64,000 nt of DNA from Kingella denitrificans ATCC 33394 (GCF_000190695.1 NZ_GL870929.1:1092917-1156916), one strand, 5' to 3'; counted from the stretch's first letter, positions 1 to 11,815 are shown. The notes: generated by a model not told the origin, from the letters alone. Made by a program: numbers and translations.

Positions 1-320
1 CTCCATTCGGTTTTGAACGCGTCCATCAGCGGCGAGCGGTAGCGCACGCAGTCGGGCGGGGAGGCGAGCAGCTCCAGCGTGTTTGGGTTGCTTTGCAGCA
101 AAAGCTCGATAAACCGCCCCAGCTCGTAATACACGATGTCGTTGGTTTCGTTGCTGATTTGCGGGACGTATTCCATGCCGTAAAACATAGATTTGGGCAG
201 GTAAAACACGCCTTTGATGTCGGTATCGGATTCGGGCGTCGCCAAACCGTAGGCGCGGCTGCCAGAAACGGCTTCGAGCAGAAGCAGGTTTTGTGTGTGC
301 AAGTCTTCGATGGTGAGCAT
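1..320 (-). CDS. Nucleotidyltransferase, RlaP/DNA polymerase beta superfamily (partial, 3' end outside window)
   Basis: The first 106 codons are visible. The protein starts MLTIEDLHTQNLLLLEAVSG and carries GSRAYG followed by SDTDIKGV. This is the GS...DxD pattern of minimal nucleotidyltransferases; the two Asp would bind the metal ions. The start ATG at 318-320 is preceded by AAAGG. An AG-mucDUS-type uptake sequence (322-333) lies between that site and upstream sequence. The family (PF10127-like, predicted RNA-repair-associated polymerase beta fold) has no settled substrate. A related gene lies 409 bases upstream on the same strand, so this is a tandem pair of divergent paralogues. The C-terminal half is outside the window, so completeness cannot be judged. 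Confidence 0.75.
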   Translation of the reverse strand, partial: MLTIEDLHTQNLLLLEAVSGSRAYGLATPESDTDIKGVFYLPKSMFYGMEYVPQISNETNDIVYYELGRFIELLLQSNPNTLELLASPPDCVRYRSPLMDAFKTEW

Positions 321-357
321 TTTCAGACGACCTTTTGTGAGGTGGTTGTGTATTAAA

Positions 358-385
358 AAGCAGCCTGCACGTTCAGGCTGCCTTT
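358..385. repeat. Hybrid DUS hairpin: AA-king3DUS opposite AG-kingDUS
   Basis: AAGCAGCCTGCA (358-369) faces TTCAGGCTGCCT (372-383), the complement of AGGCAGCCTGAA. The two dialects are close enough to pair, giving an AGCCTG/CAGGCT stem flanked by AAAG and CTTT. It lies between two minus-strand genes and may act as a weak terminator. Confidence 0.55.
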
Positions 386-412
386 GTTGTGTGTCGGATT
401 TGTGAATCCAAT

Positions 413-736
413 TTATGGCTGCTGTTGGTTGGAATTATCAAGCAAAGGAAATCCAAGATTTTTATCCCCGTTCCAAGATAAATTTTCTTTTTTCCAGAAA
501 TCGGAGTAAGACAGAATAGTACCAAGTTTAATCATAGCTAAATAAATAGCCTGCAACATATCTTCACCGATTGCCCTTCCCTCATCCACATAATCATATT
601 TGCTTATTTTATATTGGCAAATATACGCTTTGTATTCGTCAGAAAAAAAGGGGAGATACATGGTAATTTCAACAGGCTCGCCATTTTCTGTATGTAATTC
701 TCTATGTCCTATGATTTTATGCATAAATTTATCCAT
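413..736 (-). CDS. Small hypothetical protein overlapping the upstream nucleotidyltransferase gene
   Basis: This 107-residue protein has no signal peptide or membrane segment and no recognised motif. It is moderately acidic with many aromatic residues (KYDYVDEGRAIG, FSDEYKAYICQYK) and a Gln-rich tail. Its start codon overlaps the end of the preceding gene by 8 bases (ATGGATAA), so translation is probably coupled. It is clearly more AT-rich than its partner, which suggests separate ancestry. A regulatory or antidote partner of the nucleotidyltransferase is possible, but nothing in the sequence proves that. Confidence 0.6.
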   Translation of the reverse strand: MDKFMHKIIGHRELHTENGEPVEITMYLPFFSDEYKAYICQYKISKYDYVDEGRAIGEDMLQAIYLAMIKLGTILSYSDFWKKENLSWNGDKNLGFPLLDNSNQQQP

Positions 737-1487
737 TTACCGCTGCCAAGGTTTCGCGGAACAATTCATTCAGTGGTGCGCTGTCGGCAGCTTGGGCGGC
801 AGGGGCGGATAATTCGGAAACTTCGTTATATAAATCAACAGTCAGGCGTTGTAATTCGGGCGACAGCGTATGCAGGTAACTTTCGTCCTGTTCCGCCTTG
901 ATGGCCACCAAATCGGTGATTTGGGCGGCGCAGTCCGTTTGCCATTCGCTCATCAGTTCCGCCAGCGTCATCGGCGGGATGCCGCCTTGTTTCACCGCCC
1001 ACCGTGCCGCGAGCAGAGGGCGAAGGACGTAAAACCATTTTTTCAGTTTGACGGGTTGTGCCAAATCCATGTTTCTCAAAGCGTTGCCCGCAATGCCGCG
1101 ATAATGGTGCAGCAGCGCGGCGGCTTGGACGTATTGCGGCGCAAGCGCGTTCAGACGGCCTGTGAAATCATCGTCCTGCGTATAAACCATCGGCGAACGC
1201 AGCCATTCGAGCAGCGTGGCATTGCTTTTCCGCAGCAGGCGCAACGCTTTGCGGATGTCCCAGCCGCCGACGTCAAACCATTGGTTTTCGATAAATTCAA
1301 AGGTGTCTTTCACTTCGTCGATTTGCAGATAATATTGCTGCGGATGGATATAAATGGCGCGCACGTCGTAATCGCTGTCGGGCGAGGCAAAGCCCCATGC
1401 GCGGCTGCCGCTCTCTACCGCCAGCAGGAAATGCAGCGGCTCGGTATGGGCGATGTGGGTGAGTTTTTCTTGAATGGCTTGTTTCAT
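729..1487 (-). CDS. Nucleotidyltransferase, RlaP/DNA polymerase beta superfamily
   Basis: This 252-residue protein has the nucleotidyltransferase signature near residues 25-43: ESGSRAWGFASPDSDYDVRA, with GS and DxD metal ligands. It is followed by a helical region rich in Leu and Arg (KALRLLRKSNATLLEWL). This matches the YcgL/RlaP-like family (PF10127), predicted to add nucleotides to RNA or protein; the substrate is unknown. It is the first gene of a minus-strand unit whose second gene overlaps its stop codon. A diverged paralogue follows further downstream. The start has AAGGAA about 7 bases upstream. Confidence 0.8.
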   Translation of the reverse strand: MKQAIQEKLTHIAHTEPLHFLLAVESGSRAWGFASPDSDYDVRAIYIHPQQYYLQIDEVKDTFEFIENQWFDVGGWDIRKALRLLRKSNATLLEWLRSPMVYTQDDDFTGRLNALAPQYVQAAALLHHYRGIAGNALRNMDLAQPVKLKKWFYVLRPLLAARWAVKQGGIPPMTLAELMSEWQTDCAAQITDLVAIKAEQDESYLHTLSPELQRLTVDLYNEVSELSAPAAQAADSAPLNELFRETLAAVNG

Positions 1488-1502
1488 GATTCTTCCTTAA
1501 AG

Positions 1503-1546
1503 AAAGCCGTCTGAAAACCTTAAATCAAAGTTTTCAGACGGCCTTT
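1503..1546. terminator. Inverted pair of Neisseria-type DUS, probable bidirectional terminator
   Basis: A GCCGTCTGAA core at 1506-1515 is opposed by TTCAGACGGC at 1533-1542. The stem is about 16 bp, including AAAG/CTTT flanks, with an AT-rich loop. It lies between carB and the nucleotidyltransferase gene. The dialect is that of Neisseria, unlike most of this window, and it is followed by an AA-king3DUS (1548-1559) and an AG-simDUS (1567-1578). Confidence 0.6.
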
Positions 1547-1587
1547 GTGCAGGCTGCTTTTTATTTTTCAGGCAGCCTGTATTTCCA

Positions 1588-4803
<3,216 letters not shown>

Positions 4804-4809
4804 GGTGTT

Positions 4810-5544
4810 TTAGCCTTTGTTCGGTTTTAAATAAATTTGGAGAGGATTATTCTTTAATTGCTGATTTAAATTTTTGGTCTTAATAGAAGCCCATTTTTCC
4901 AGAATATTCTTTAATTTAATTTTTTCATTTAAGTACTCTTTTAATTCCCACCTCTTATTGCTAAGAGATAAATTTCTTAATTTTATATATTGGAAAGAAT
5001 TTTTTATCTGAAAAATAAGAGGAATAACATCATGTCTTTCTAATGTACTCATCCAACCAAAAATTTCATTTATGTCTATTGGAATTTCATCATAATTTGA
5101 CTCTTCACAATAAGATGTAACAAACCTAACTTCTTCTAATAGCAGTCGGGGGTAATTTTTGCATGATGAATGATTTGGTAAAACATATTTAGGCTCAAAC
5201 CAATCAGTATATTCATCTGAGCCATAATAATCATATAGCACATCTATGTTATTTAAAGGTGTTAAATTTTCCAATGGTTTGGAAACCCATCCTTCCCATG
5301 TGCAAATTAGTTCAGCGCCTCTATCATAAATCTCAAAATTCGGCACAATTCCTTTTTTACCTAAGAAATTCATACCTGCATCTATATTATAAGGGTCAAG
5401 TGTTTGGCTTCCTTTTGCTCCTTTTGTGGAGTCAAAACAAGCAGTTCGAGCGATTTGGATTGCACGGTTAGGATACGTTAGATGTATCAGTTTATCTTTT
5501 CCAAAAAGTTTAAATGGTTTTGCTTCATTATTTGGATATGTCAT
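4810..5544 (-). CDS. AT-rich orphan hypothetical protein inserted between carA and carB
   Basis: I do not recognise this 244-residue protein. It has no signal peptide or membrane helix. It is rich in Asn, Lys, Ile and aromatic residues, with a Lys-rich predicted helical C-terminus (KIKLKNILEKW). Its DNA is far more AT-rich than both neighbours, a sign of foreign origin. The start chosen is the ATG at 5542-5544 (MTYPNNEAKPF). An in-frame extension to 5862 is open but runs through intergenic repeat sequence and is unlikely to be translated. The gene ends 6 bases before carB. A transferred defence or cargo gene is possible but not shown. Confidence 0.55.
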   Translation of the reverse strand: MTYPNNEAKPFKLFGKDKLIHLTYPNRAIQIARTACFDSTKGAKGSQTLDPYNIDAGMNFLGKKGIVPNFEIYDRGAELICTWEGWVSKPLENLTPLNNIDVLYDYYGSDEYTDWFEPKYVLPNHSSCKNYPRLLLEEVRFVTSYCEESNYDEIPIDINEIFGWMSTLERHDVIPLIFQIKNSFQYIKLRNLSLSNKRWELKEYLNEKIKLKNILEKWASIKTKNLNQQLKNNPLQIYLKPNKG

Positions 5545-6169
5545 AAAATTTCCGAAGTAAGCATAGCAAGCCATAACCCACATATAGGGTGTGTGCGGAA
5601 CGCACGCACGTGTTCTCCATTTTCCCTGCAACCCCAACCCACCGCGTGCGTGCCTTGCAGCACACGCCCTACCGATGGATTCAAAGGTTGTCTGAAAAAA
5701 CGTTCGCAACGTTTGTTCCATCTGTCTTGCGATAAGGCTACCTGAAAAATTCCCGCTGTTGATATTTTGGGCATTCTTTTTCAGACGACCTGCAACGCTT
5801 GAATCTGCCGCAACCTGCTCCCTCCCCCGTGGGGGAGGGTTGGGGAGAGGGCATTCTCCCAAATCGCGGCAATCTTTCCCAACGCCCTAACCGCCCAAAC
5901 ACAAGCCTTGCGGCTTGTTGCCCTCTCTCTAGCTCTCTCCCACGGGAGTGAGGACGGGGTGGCTGTTGGGATTAAGGATTCTTGGTTGTGCAGGCTGCTT
6001 TTTGTTTTTCAGACGGCCTTTTAAACGTTCACTTCAGGCAGCATGCACGCCATAATCTTCAAAAAACCAATCAAAAGCCGTTGCCGTCATGCAGGCTGCT
6101 TTTCATTTCTGCCACCACGCTCCGCTATTATACGCCCAACGCCGTCCGTTCCGGCCGTCTGAAATGGGT
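5545..6169. other. Gene-free repeat-rich stretch with several DUS dialects
   Basis: I see no credible gene here. The stretch holds an AG-eikDUS (5735-5746), an AG-mucDUS (5780-5791), a perfect 9-bp palindrome CCCTCCCCCGTGGGGGAGGG (5820-5839), a second degenerate copy of the same Neisseriaceae-style GC-rich repeat in the other direction (around 5920-5970), AA-king3DUS copies (5989 and 6090 regions) and an AG-DUS (6008-6019). It separates the orphan gene from the permease gene and looks like a site of repeated recombination. Confidence 0.65.
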
Positions 6170-7552
6170 TTACACTTCCAAATCGTCGCTGAGATAGACG
6201 CGGCTTGCGTTGTCGTCCGGCATCACGAGGTTCATCAGCAGCGCGGCCAGCCCGCCCATGCAGATGGGGTTTTGGAACAGCTCTTTCAGCGGCAGTTGGC
6301 CGAACACTTCGGGTTTGAAGCTCACGCCGAGGCCGAGGCCGATGGAGGTGGCGGCAATTACCATTTCGCGGCGGTTGATGCCGTGGCTCATGAGGATGCG
6401 CACGCCGGCCACGGTAATCAAGCCGAACATCAGCACCATCGCGCCGCCGATAACGGGGCTGGGGATGGTGGTGAAGGCGCGGCCGACGACGGGGAACAGC
6501 CCCAAAATCACCAAAATGGCGGCGATGAATTTGCCGACGTGGCGGGAGGCGACACCGGTCATCTGAATCACGCCGTTGTTCTGCGCGAAGGTGGTCAGGG
6601 GCAGCGAGCCAAGCGCGGTGGCAATCACGGACACCAGCCCGTCGGCCAGCACGCCGCCGCGCAAACGCTGTCTGAACGCTTCGCCTTCATAATCTTCGCC
6701 GGACACCATGGCGGTGGCGGTCAAGTCGCCCACGGCTTCGAAAATGCTGAGCAGGTACACCAGTCCGGCCACGAAAAACGCTGTCCAGTGGAATTCAAAG
6801 CCGTATTTGAACGGCACGGGCAGCGTGAATGCAGGCAGGTTTTGCAACACGGAAAAATCGACCATGCCCATTACCAGTGCGGCAATATAGCCCGCCACCA
6901 TGCCGACGGCGATACCGCTCATCCGCAGCAGCGGGTTTTTCATGCAGTTGAACACCAGCACCACGAGCAGCACAAACGCCGCCAACCCGATGTTCTGCAT
7001 CGAGCCGAAGGTGCCGTTGCCCAACGCGGTAAATCCGCCGCCAAATTCGGTAATCGCCACGCTAATCAGGCTCAGGCCGATCATCATCACCACCACGCCG
7101 CTGACGGTGGGCGTAATCACTTTTTTCAGATACGGCAGCAGCCAAGCCGAACCGGCCACCAGAAACGCGCCGACAAAGGCCACGCCCAAAAGCGCGGACA
7201 TCATGGCGTTGGTGTCCATGCCCTGCTCTTTCATGCCGCTGCCCAGCGCAATCATCACGCCGACAAAAGAAAAGTTCACCGACTGAATGGACAGTAGCCC
7301 CGAACCGACCGGCCCGAAGCGGTTCACCTGCAAATAAGTGCCCACGCCGGAAGCGACCATCGCCATCGACACCAGATAGGCGGTCATTTCAGACGGCAGT
7401 TTCAATGCGCCGCCGACAATCAGGGCGGGGGTAATCATGGGGACGAAAATCGCCAGCAGGTGTGTTACCGCGCTGAGCAGCGCATTGGCAAAAGGCGGTT
7501 TGTCTTCGAGGCGGTAAACCAAATCGGTGGCGGGGGATTTCGGTGCGGACAT
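6170..7552 (-). CDS. NCS2-family purine (xanthine/urate-type) permease
   Basis: This 460-residue inner-membrane protein has about a dozen hydrophobic segments and would import a purine base with protons. The NCS2 signature is seen as FAQNNGVIQMTGVASRHVG, and the substrate-site region as FEAVGDLTATAMVSGEDYEG. These are closest to the xanthine/uric acid branch rather than uracil permeases. The ATG at 7550-7552 was chosen because AAGGA stands 7 bases upstream; an in-frame start 48 bases earlier lacks a good site. It lies between carA and the orphan gene, all on the same strand, and supplies a purine rather than a pyrimidine function. Confidence 0.85.
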   Translation of the reverse strand: MSAPKSPATDLVYRLEDKPPFANALLSAVTHLLAIFVPMITPALIVGGALKLPSEMTAYLVSMAMVASGVGTYLQVNRFGPVGSGLLSIQSVNFSFVGVMIALGSGMKEQGMDTNAMMSALLGVAFVGAFLVAGSAWLLPYLKKVITPTVSGVVVMMIGLSLISVAITEFGGGFTALGNGTFGSMQNIGLAAFVLLVVLVFNCMKNPLLRMSGIAVGMVAGYIAALVMGMVDFSVLQNLPAFTLPVPFKYGFEFHWTAFFVAGLVYLLSIFEAVGDLTATAMVSGEDYEGEAFRQRLRGGVLADGLVSVIATALGSLPLTTFAQNNGVIQMTGVASRHVGKFIAAILVILGLFPVVGRAFTTIPSPVIGGAMVLMFGLITVAGVRILMSHGINRREMVIAATSIGLGLGVSFKPEVFGQLPLKELFQNPICMGGLAALLMNLVMPDDNASRVYLSDDLEV

Positions 7553-7685
7553 TCGGATTCCTTGATGTGTGCAGATATGGCAGCAAACGGGATTGGCCAT
7601 GCCATATCGGGTTTGCCAAAGGTTTTGTTTTTATAGAACGAGGGGTGCAGGCTGCTTTTTGCTGCCCAGGCAGCCTGCAGGGTGG

Positions 7686-8819
7686 TCAAACGCCTTTTGC
7701 CGCTTTCATATTGTCAATGAATTTGTCAAACAGATAGCCGACATCCTGCGGACCGGGGCTGGCTTCGGGGTGGCCTTGGAAGCAGAACACGGGTTTGTCG
7801 GTCAGCTCGATGCCTTGCAATGTGTTGTCGAATAAGGATTTGTGGGTAATTCTTGCGTTGGCGGGCAGGGTGTCGGCATCGACGGCGAAGCCGTGGTTTT
7901 GGCTGGTGATGACGACTTTGCCGCTGTCCAAGTCTTGCACGGGGTGGTTCGCGCCGTGGTGGCTGAAGTGCATTTTCAGGGTTTTTGCGCCGATGGCTAG
8001 GCTGATGAGCTGGTGTCCCAAACAAATGCCGAAGATGGGTTTGCCGCTTGCCATCAGTTTTTGCACGGCTTCGATGGCGTAGGTACAAGGCTCGGGGTCG
8101 CCGGGGCCGTTGGAGAGGAACACGCCGTCGGGGTTGAGTGCCAACACCTCTTCCGCGCTGGTTTGGGCGGGGACGACGGTCAGGCGGCAGCCGCGTGCGG
8201 CAAGCATACGCAGGATGTTGGTTTTTACGCCGAAATCGTAGGCGACGACGTGGAACGGCTGTTCGGCAGGGGTAACGAAACCTTTGCCCAACGCCCATTC
8301 GCCTTCGGTCCATTCGTAGGCTTCTTTGCAGGAAACTTCTTTTGCCAAATCTTTGCCGACCATGCTGCCGAACGCGGCGATGAGTTCTTGCGCTTTTTCA
8401 ACCGTGGCGTCCGCGCCGGTCAAAATCGCGCCGCCTTGTGCGCCTTTTTCACGCAGCAGCGTGGTCAGACGGCGGGTGTCGATGTCGGCGATGGCGACGG
8501 TTTTGTTGCGCACCAGATAGTCGTGCAGGCTTTCGGAGGCGCGGAAGTTGCTGTGCAAGAGCGGCAGGTCGCGGATAATCAAGCCTGCGGCATAAACGCT
8601 GCGGCTTTCTTCGTCTTCGGCGTTGGTGCCGGTATTGCCGATGTGGGGGTAGGTGAGGGTAACGATTTGTTTGCAGTAGGACGGGTCGGTCAGGATTTCC
8701 TGATAGCCGGTCATGGAAGTGTTGAACACGACTTCGCCGGAAGTCGAACCTTCGTAACCGATTGATGTGCCGTGAAATACGCTGCCGTCAGCGAGAACGA
8801 GTAATGCGGGTGTGGTCAT
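7686..8819 (-). CDS. carA: Carbamoyl-phosphate synthase small (glutaminase) subunit
   Basis: The 377-residue protein has the CarA N-terminal domain (LLVLADGSVFHGTSIGYEG, then GEVVFNTSMTGYQEI) and a class I glutamine amidotransferase domain. The catalytic Cys lies in FGICLGHQL; the His and Glu are in the final GHPEASPGP block. It releases ammonia from glutamine and passes it to CarB. The ATG at 8817-8819 (MTTPALLVL) fits the family start and has GGAG upstream. It is separated from carB by a permease, a repeat stretch and an orphan gene. Confidence 0.96.
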   Translation of the reverse strand: MTTPALLVLADGSVFHGTSIGYEGSTSGEVVFNTSMTGYQEILTDPSYCKQIVTLTYPHIGNTGTNAEDEESRSVYAAGLIIRDLPLLHSNFRASESLHDYLVRNKTVAIADIDTRRLTTLLREKGAQGGAILTGADATVEKAQELIAAFGSMVGKDLAKEVSCKEAYEWTEGEWALGKGFVTPAEQPFHVVAYDFGVKTNILRMLAARGCRLTVVPAQTSAEEVLALNPDGVFLSNGPGDPEPCTYAIEAVQKLMASGKPIFGICLGHQLISLAIGAKTLKMHFSHHGANHPVQDLDSGKVVITSQNHGFAVDADTLPANARITHKSLFDNTLQGIELTDKPVFCFQGHPEASPGPQDVGYLFDKFIDNMKAAKGV

Positions 8820-9154
8820 GAATGGGACTCCGTGAAGATGGGTAATCAGAATGTGCTGCCTACGGCATGAATGGGGGAATACGGCAAGGCGGCGGCGAAA
8901 TTTGTTCAAAAAAAAACACACGCAACAAATTAAATTTGTGTCATGTGCTTTCATTGGTCTGCCGGTGCGTGCTTCGCCTTGCAGGAAAGCAAGCTATTTT
9001 AAGCGAAACGGGGTTTTTGTTCAAGGAAAAAAGCAGCCTGCACTTGGCCGGCACGGGCATTCAACCCAGATATTCAAAATAAAATCATGCGATTATATTT
9101 GATTGGTTTTATGGATTCGCGCGATCGGGCAAAGTGCAGGCTGCTTTTCGGGCA
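8820..9154. promoter_or_regulatory. carA upstream region with short perfect palindrome
   Basis: This 335-base gap between carA and uvrD has no gene. It holds ACAAATT-A-AATTTGT, a perfect inverted repeat with 7-bp arms at 8927-8941, about 110 bases upstream of the carA start, plus a run of nine A. AA-king3DUS copies occur near 9034 and 9135. The palindrome could be an operator for carA; it does not match an ArgR box. Confidence 0.35.
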
Positions 9155-11371
9155 TCAGCGTTTTTCCAGTTTGGCAAACGCGGTGTCGAGCTCTTTAATG
9201 CCTTGTTTGCCGAAGTTAATCGTGAGCCGCGCGCTGTTGTTGCGCTGCACCGCGTCGATAATCACGCCCGTGCCGAATTTTTCGTGGCGCACGTTTTGGC
9301 CGATGTGGAAGCCGTCAAAATCTTGTGCAGGCTGCTTTTGCCCGAAGTCCTGCCCGACAACGCGGCGCGGCGGATTGTGGGTTAAAGCGGCGGGTGCAGG
9401 CTGCTTTTTGGGACGCAGCAGGTGCACCAAATGGGCCGGGATTTCATCGACAAAGCGCGATGTGGTGCCGAACTGCGTCTGCCCGTGCAACAGGCGTTGC
9501 TGCGCCATGCTCAAATATAGGCGGCGGCGCGCACGCGTGATGGCGACATACATCAGCCGCCGCTCTTCGGCAATGCCACCCTGCTCTTTCAGGCTGAATT
9601 CGCTGGGGAAGCGCCCTTCTTCCAAACCGCTCAAAAACACGGTATCGAATTCCAAACCTTTGGCGGCGTGGATGGTCATGAGCTGCACCGCGTCCTGCCC
9701 CTGCTCCGCCTGCGCTTCGCCGCTTTCCAGCGCAGCATTGCTCAAAAACGCCAAAATGGGGAATTCGGGCAATGCTTCGGCGTTTTCGGGCAGGATTTCA
9801 AACGCACTTTCTTCGGGTTTGAAAAAATGGGCGGCATTCACCAGTTCGTCCAAGTTTTCGGTGCGCTCTTGCTCTGCAGGCTGCTTTTGCTGCCGGTAAT
9901 GCTGATACAGGCCGCTGTCGTCCAAAATATTCTGCAGGATTTCGGGCAGCGCAATCACGCCCACCTGCTCTGTCAGTCCGTCCACCAGCCGCACAAACGC
10001 CGCCACCTTCTGCTGTTTCGCCGCCAAAGTGCAGGCTGCTTTCCAAAGGCTCGTGCCCTGCCCCTGCGCCGCCGCCTGGATATTTTCCACCGTGCGTGCG
10101 CCGATGCCGCGCGGCGGAAAGTTAATCACGCGCAACAGCGCATTATCGTCATCCGGATTCACCGCCAGCCGCAAATACGCCAGCGCGTGCTTCACTTCCT
10201 GCCGCTCGTAAAAGCGCAGGCCGCCGTAAATCTTATAAGGAATGCCCGACTGGAACAGCTGCTGCTCCAACACGCGCGACTGGGCATTGCCGCGGTACAG
10301 CAGCGCGATTTGCTGCAAAGCGTGGCCTTCGCCGTGCAGCGATTTGATTTCGTCCACCATCCATTTGGCTTCTTCCAAATCGTTGAACGCCGAGAAAAAG
10401 CGGATTTTTTCGCCCGCCTCCGCCTCTGTGTGCAGGTTTTTGCCCAAGCGGTCGGTGTTGTGGGCAATCACCGCATTGGCCGCCTGCAAAATCGTGCCCA
10501 CCGAACGGTAATTCTGTTCCAGCTTAATCGGCGCATCAATGCCGAATTCGCGCATCAAACGGGTCATATTGCCCACGTTTGCGCCGCGGAAACGGTAAAT
10601 CGACTGGTCGTCGTCGCCCACGGCAAACACAGCCGCACCGTCGCCCGCCATCAGTTTGAGCCATTCGTATTGCAGCGTGTTCGTGTCTTGGAACTCGTCC
10701 ACCAAAATATGGCGGAAACGCTGCTGGTAATGCGTACGCAAGGCCGCGTTCCGCTGCAACACTTCATAGCTGCGCAACATCAGTTCGGCAAAATCCACCA
10801 CGCCTTCGCGGCGGCACAATTCGTCGTATTGCGCATAACATTCAATCAACTGTTTGGTGTGGTGGTCGGGCGCTTCCAACTGTTCGGCGCGCAGGCCGCT
10901 TTCCTTCTGCGCGTTGATAAACCCCTGCAACACGCGCGGCGCCACGGTTTCTTCGGCAATGCCCAACTGTTTGAGCAGGCGCTTCACCACCGCCAGCTGG
11001 TCGGACGCATCCAAAATCTGAAAGCTCTGCGGCAGCTGCGCGTCGCGGTAATGCAGGCACAGGAAGCGATGGCACAGGCCGTGGAACGTGCCCAGCCACA
11101 TGGCACGCAACGACACGGGCAGCATGGCGCCCAGCCGCGTCTGCATTTCTTTGGCGGCTTTGTTGGTGAACGTTACCGCCAGAATATTGTTCACGCCAGC
11201 CATGCCGTTTTGCAGCAGCCAGGCAATACGGGTCGTCAAAACGCGGGTTTTGCCGCTGCCCGCCCCCGCCAGCACCAGCACGGACTGCGCGGGATAGGTC
11301 ACAGCGGAAAGCTGCTCGGGATTCAGGTGGTTCAATAAGGAAAAATGCGGATTCTGTTCGGAAAACGACAT
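9155..11371 (-). CDS. uvrD: DNA helicase II, UvrD/Rep family
   Basis: The 738-residue superfamily 1A helicase unwinds DNA 3'-5' in nucleotide-excision and mismatch repair. Visible motifs: Walker A GAGSGKT (about 36-42), GDDDQSIYRFRGAN, LEQNYRS, TIHAAKGLEFDTVFLSGLEE and VAITRARRRLYL. The tail has the UvrD-type small Tudor-like domain (GQNVRHEKFGTGVI). Four complete AA-king3DUS lie inside the gene (9326, 9395, 9875, 10030), read as KQPA three times and AACT once, in linker positions near residues 444, 495, 655 and 678. The start at 11369-11371 (MSFSEQNPHF) fits the family better than an upstream in-frame ATG. Confidence 0.93.
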   Translation of the reverse strand: MSFSEQNPHFSLLNHLNPEQLSAVTYPAQSVLVLAGAGSGKTRVLTTRIAWLLQNGMAGVNNILAVTFTNKAAKEMQTRLGAMLPVSLRAMWLGTFHGLCHRFLCLHYRDAQLPQSFQILDASDQLAVVKRLLKQLGIAEETVAPRVLQGFINAQKESGLRAEQLEAPDHHTKQLIECYAQYDELCRREGVVDFAELMLRSYEVLQRNAALRTHYQQRFRHILVDEFQDTNTLQYEWLKLMAGDGAAVFAVGDDDQSIYRFRGANVGNMTRLMREFGIDAPIKLEQNYRSVGTILQAANAVIAHNTDRLGKNLHTEAEAGEKIRFFSAFNDLEEAKWMVDEIKSLHGEGHALQQIALLYRGNAQSRVLEQQLFQSGIPYKIYGGLRFYERQEVKHALAYLRLAVNPDDDNALLRVINFPPRGIGARTVENIQAAAQGQGTSLWKAACTLAAKQQKVAAFVRLVDGLTEQVGVIALPEILQNILDDSGLYQHYRQQKQPAEQERTENLDELVNAAHFFKPEESAFEILPENAEALPEFPILAFLSNAALESGEAQAEQGQDAVQLMTIHAAKGLEFDTVFLSGLEEGRFPSEFSLKEQGGIAEERRLMYVAITRARRRLYLSMAQQRLLHGQTQFGTTSRFVDEIPAHLVHLLRPKKQPAPAALTHNPPRRVVGQDFGQKQPAQDFDGFHIGQNVRHEKFGTGVIIDAVQRNNSARLTINFGKQGIKELDTAFAKLEKR

Positions 11372-11535
11372 GGTGCAGGCTGCTTTTGTGTGTAGGTAAA
11401 ATGAAGGGCATTGTAGTGGTTTATCCACAAAATAGCGAATAATCGTTCCGAAGGTATTGCTAAGGCGAATAGAAAACACTATCATTGCGGTTATCGAAAT
11501 CATTTGGGCGAATTCTGCCGAATCAGAGGTGTGTC

Positions 11536-11742
11536 ATGTTTGTATGTATCTGTAATGCGATTACCGACCACAAAATCAAAGAAGCCGTGGCTTCCGGCGC
11601 CAATTCTTTGACCGACTTGAAAGACCAGTTGGGTGTGGCCACCTGTTGCGGCTGCTGTGCGGATTTGGCCACTTCCTTTTTAACGGCAAACGCGGGCAAT
11701 GCCCACACGCAAATGCATTCGTCCATTACCGTGGAGCGCTAA
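11536..11742 (+). CDS. bfd: Bacterioferritin-associated [2Fe-2S] ferredoxin
   Basis: The 68-residue protein begins MFVCICNAITDHKIKEAV and has the CxC...CCGCC cysteine pattern that binds the [2Fe-2S] cluster. Bfd reduces bacterioferritin haem to release stored iron. AGAGG precedes the ATG at 11536. No bacterioferritin gene is adjacent. It is divergent from uvrD. The upstream region has ATCATT-like hexamers that might form a weak Fur site, but the match is poor. Confidence 0.9.
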   Translation: MFVCICNAITDHKIKEAVASGANSLTDLKDQLGVATCCGCCADLATSFLTANAGNAHTQMHSSITVER

Positions 11743-11815
11743 ACCCGCTTCGCACCCCATCGGGAACGCCCCAATTCGGCATTCCCGTTATCCTATTCCT
11801 TTTTACTTTGTTTTG

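Noticed and set aside
5545..5862. N-terminal extension of the AT-rich orphan gene
   Set aside because: It runs through intergenic repeats and DUS of high GC content; composition changes sharply at 5544.
6089..7297. A 402-codon open plus-strand frame opposite the purine permease
   Set aside because: The His/Gln/Ala-rich translation is the usual antisense artefact of a GC-rich membrane protein gene.
9668..11338. A 556-codon open plus-strand frame opposite uvrD
   Set aside because: uvrD is certain on the other strand by its motifs; the plus-strand product is Gln/His/Arg-rich with no domain or start signal.
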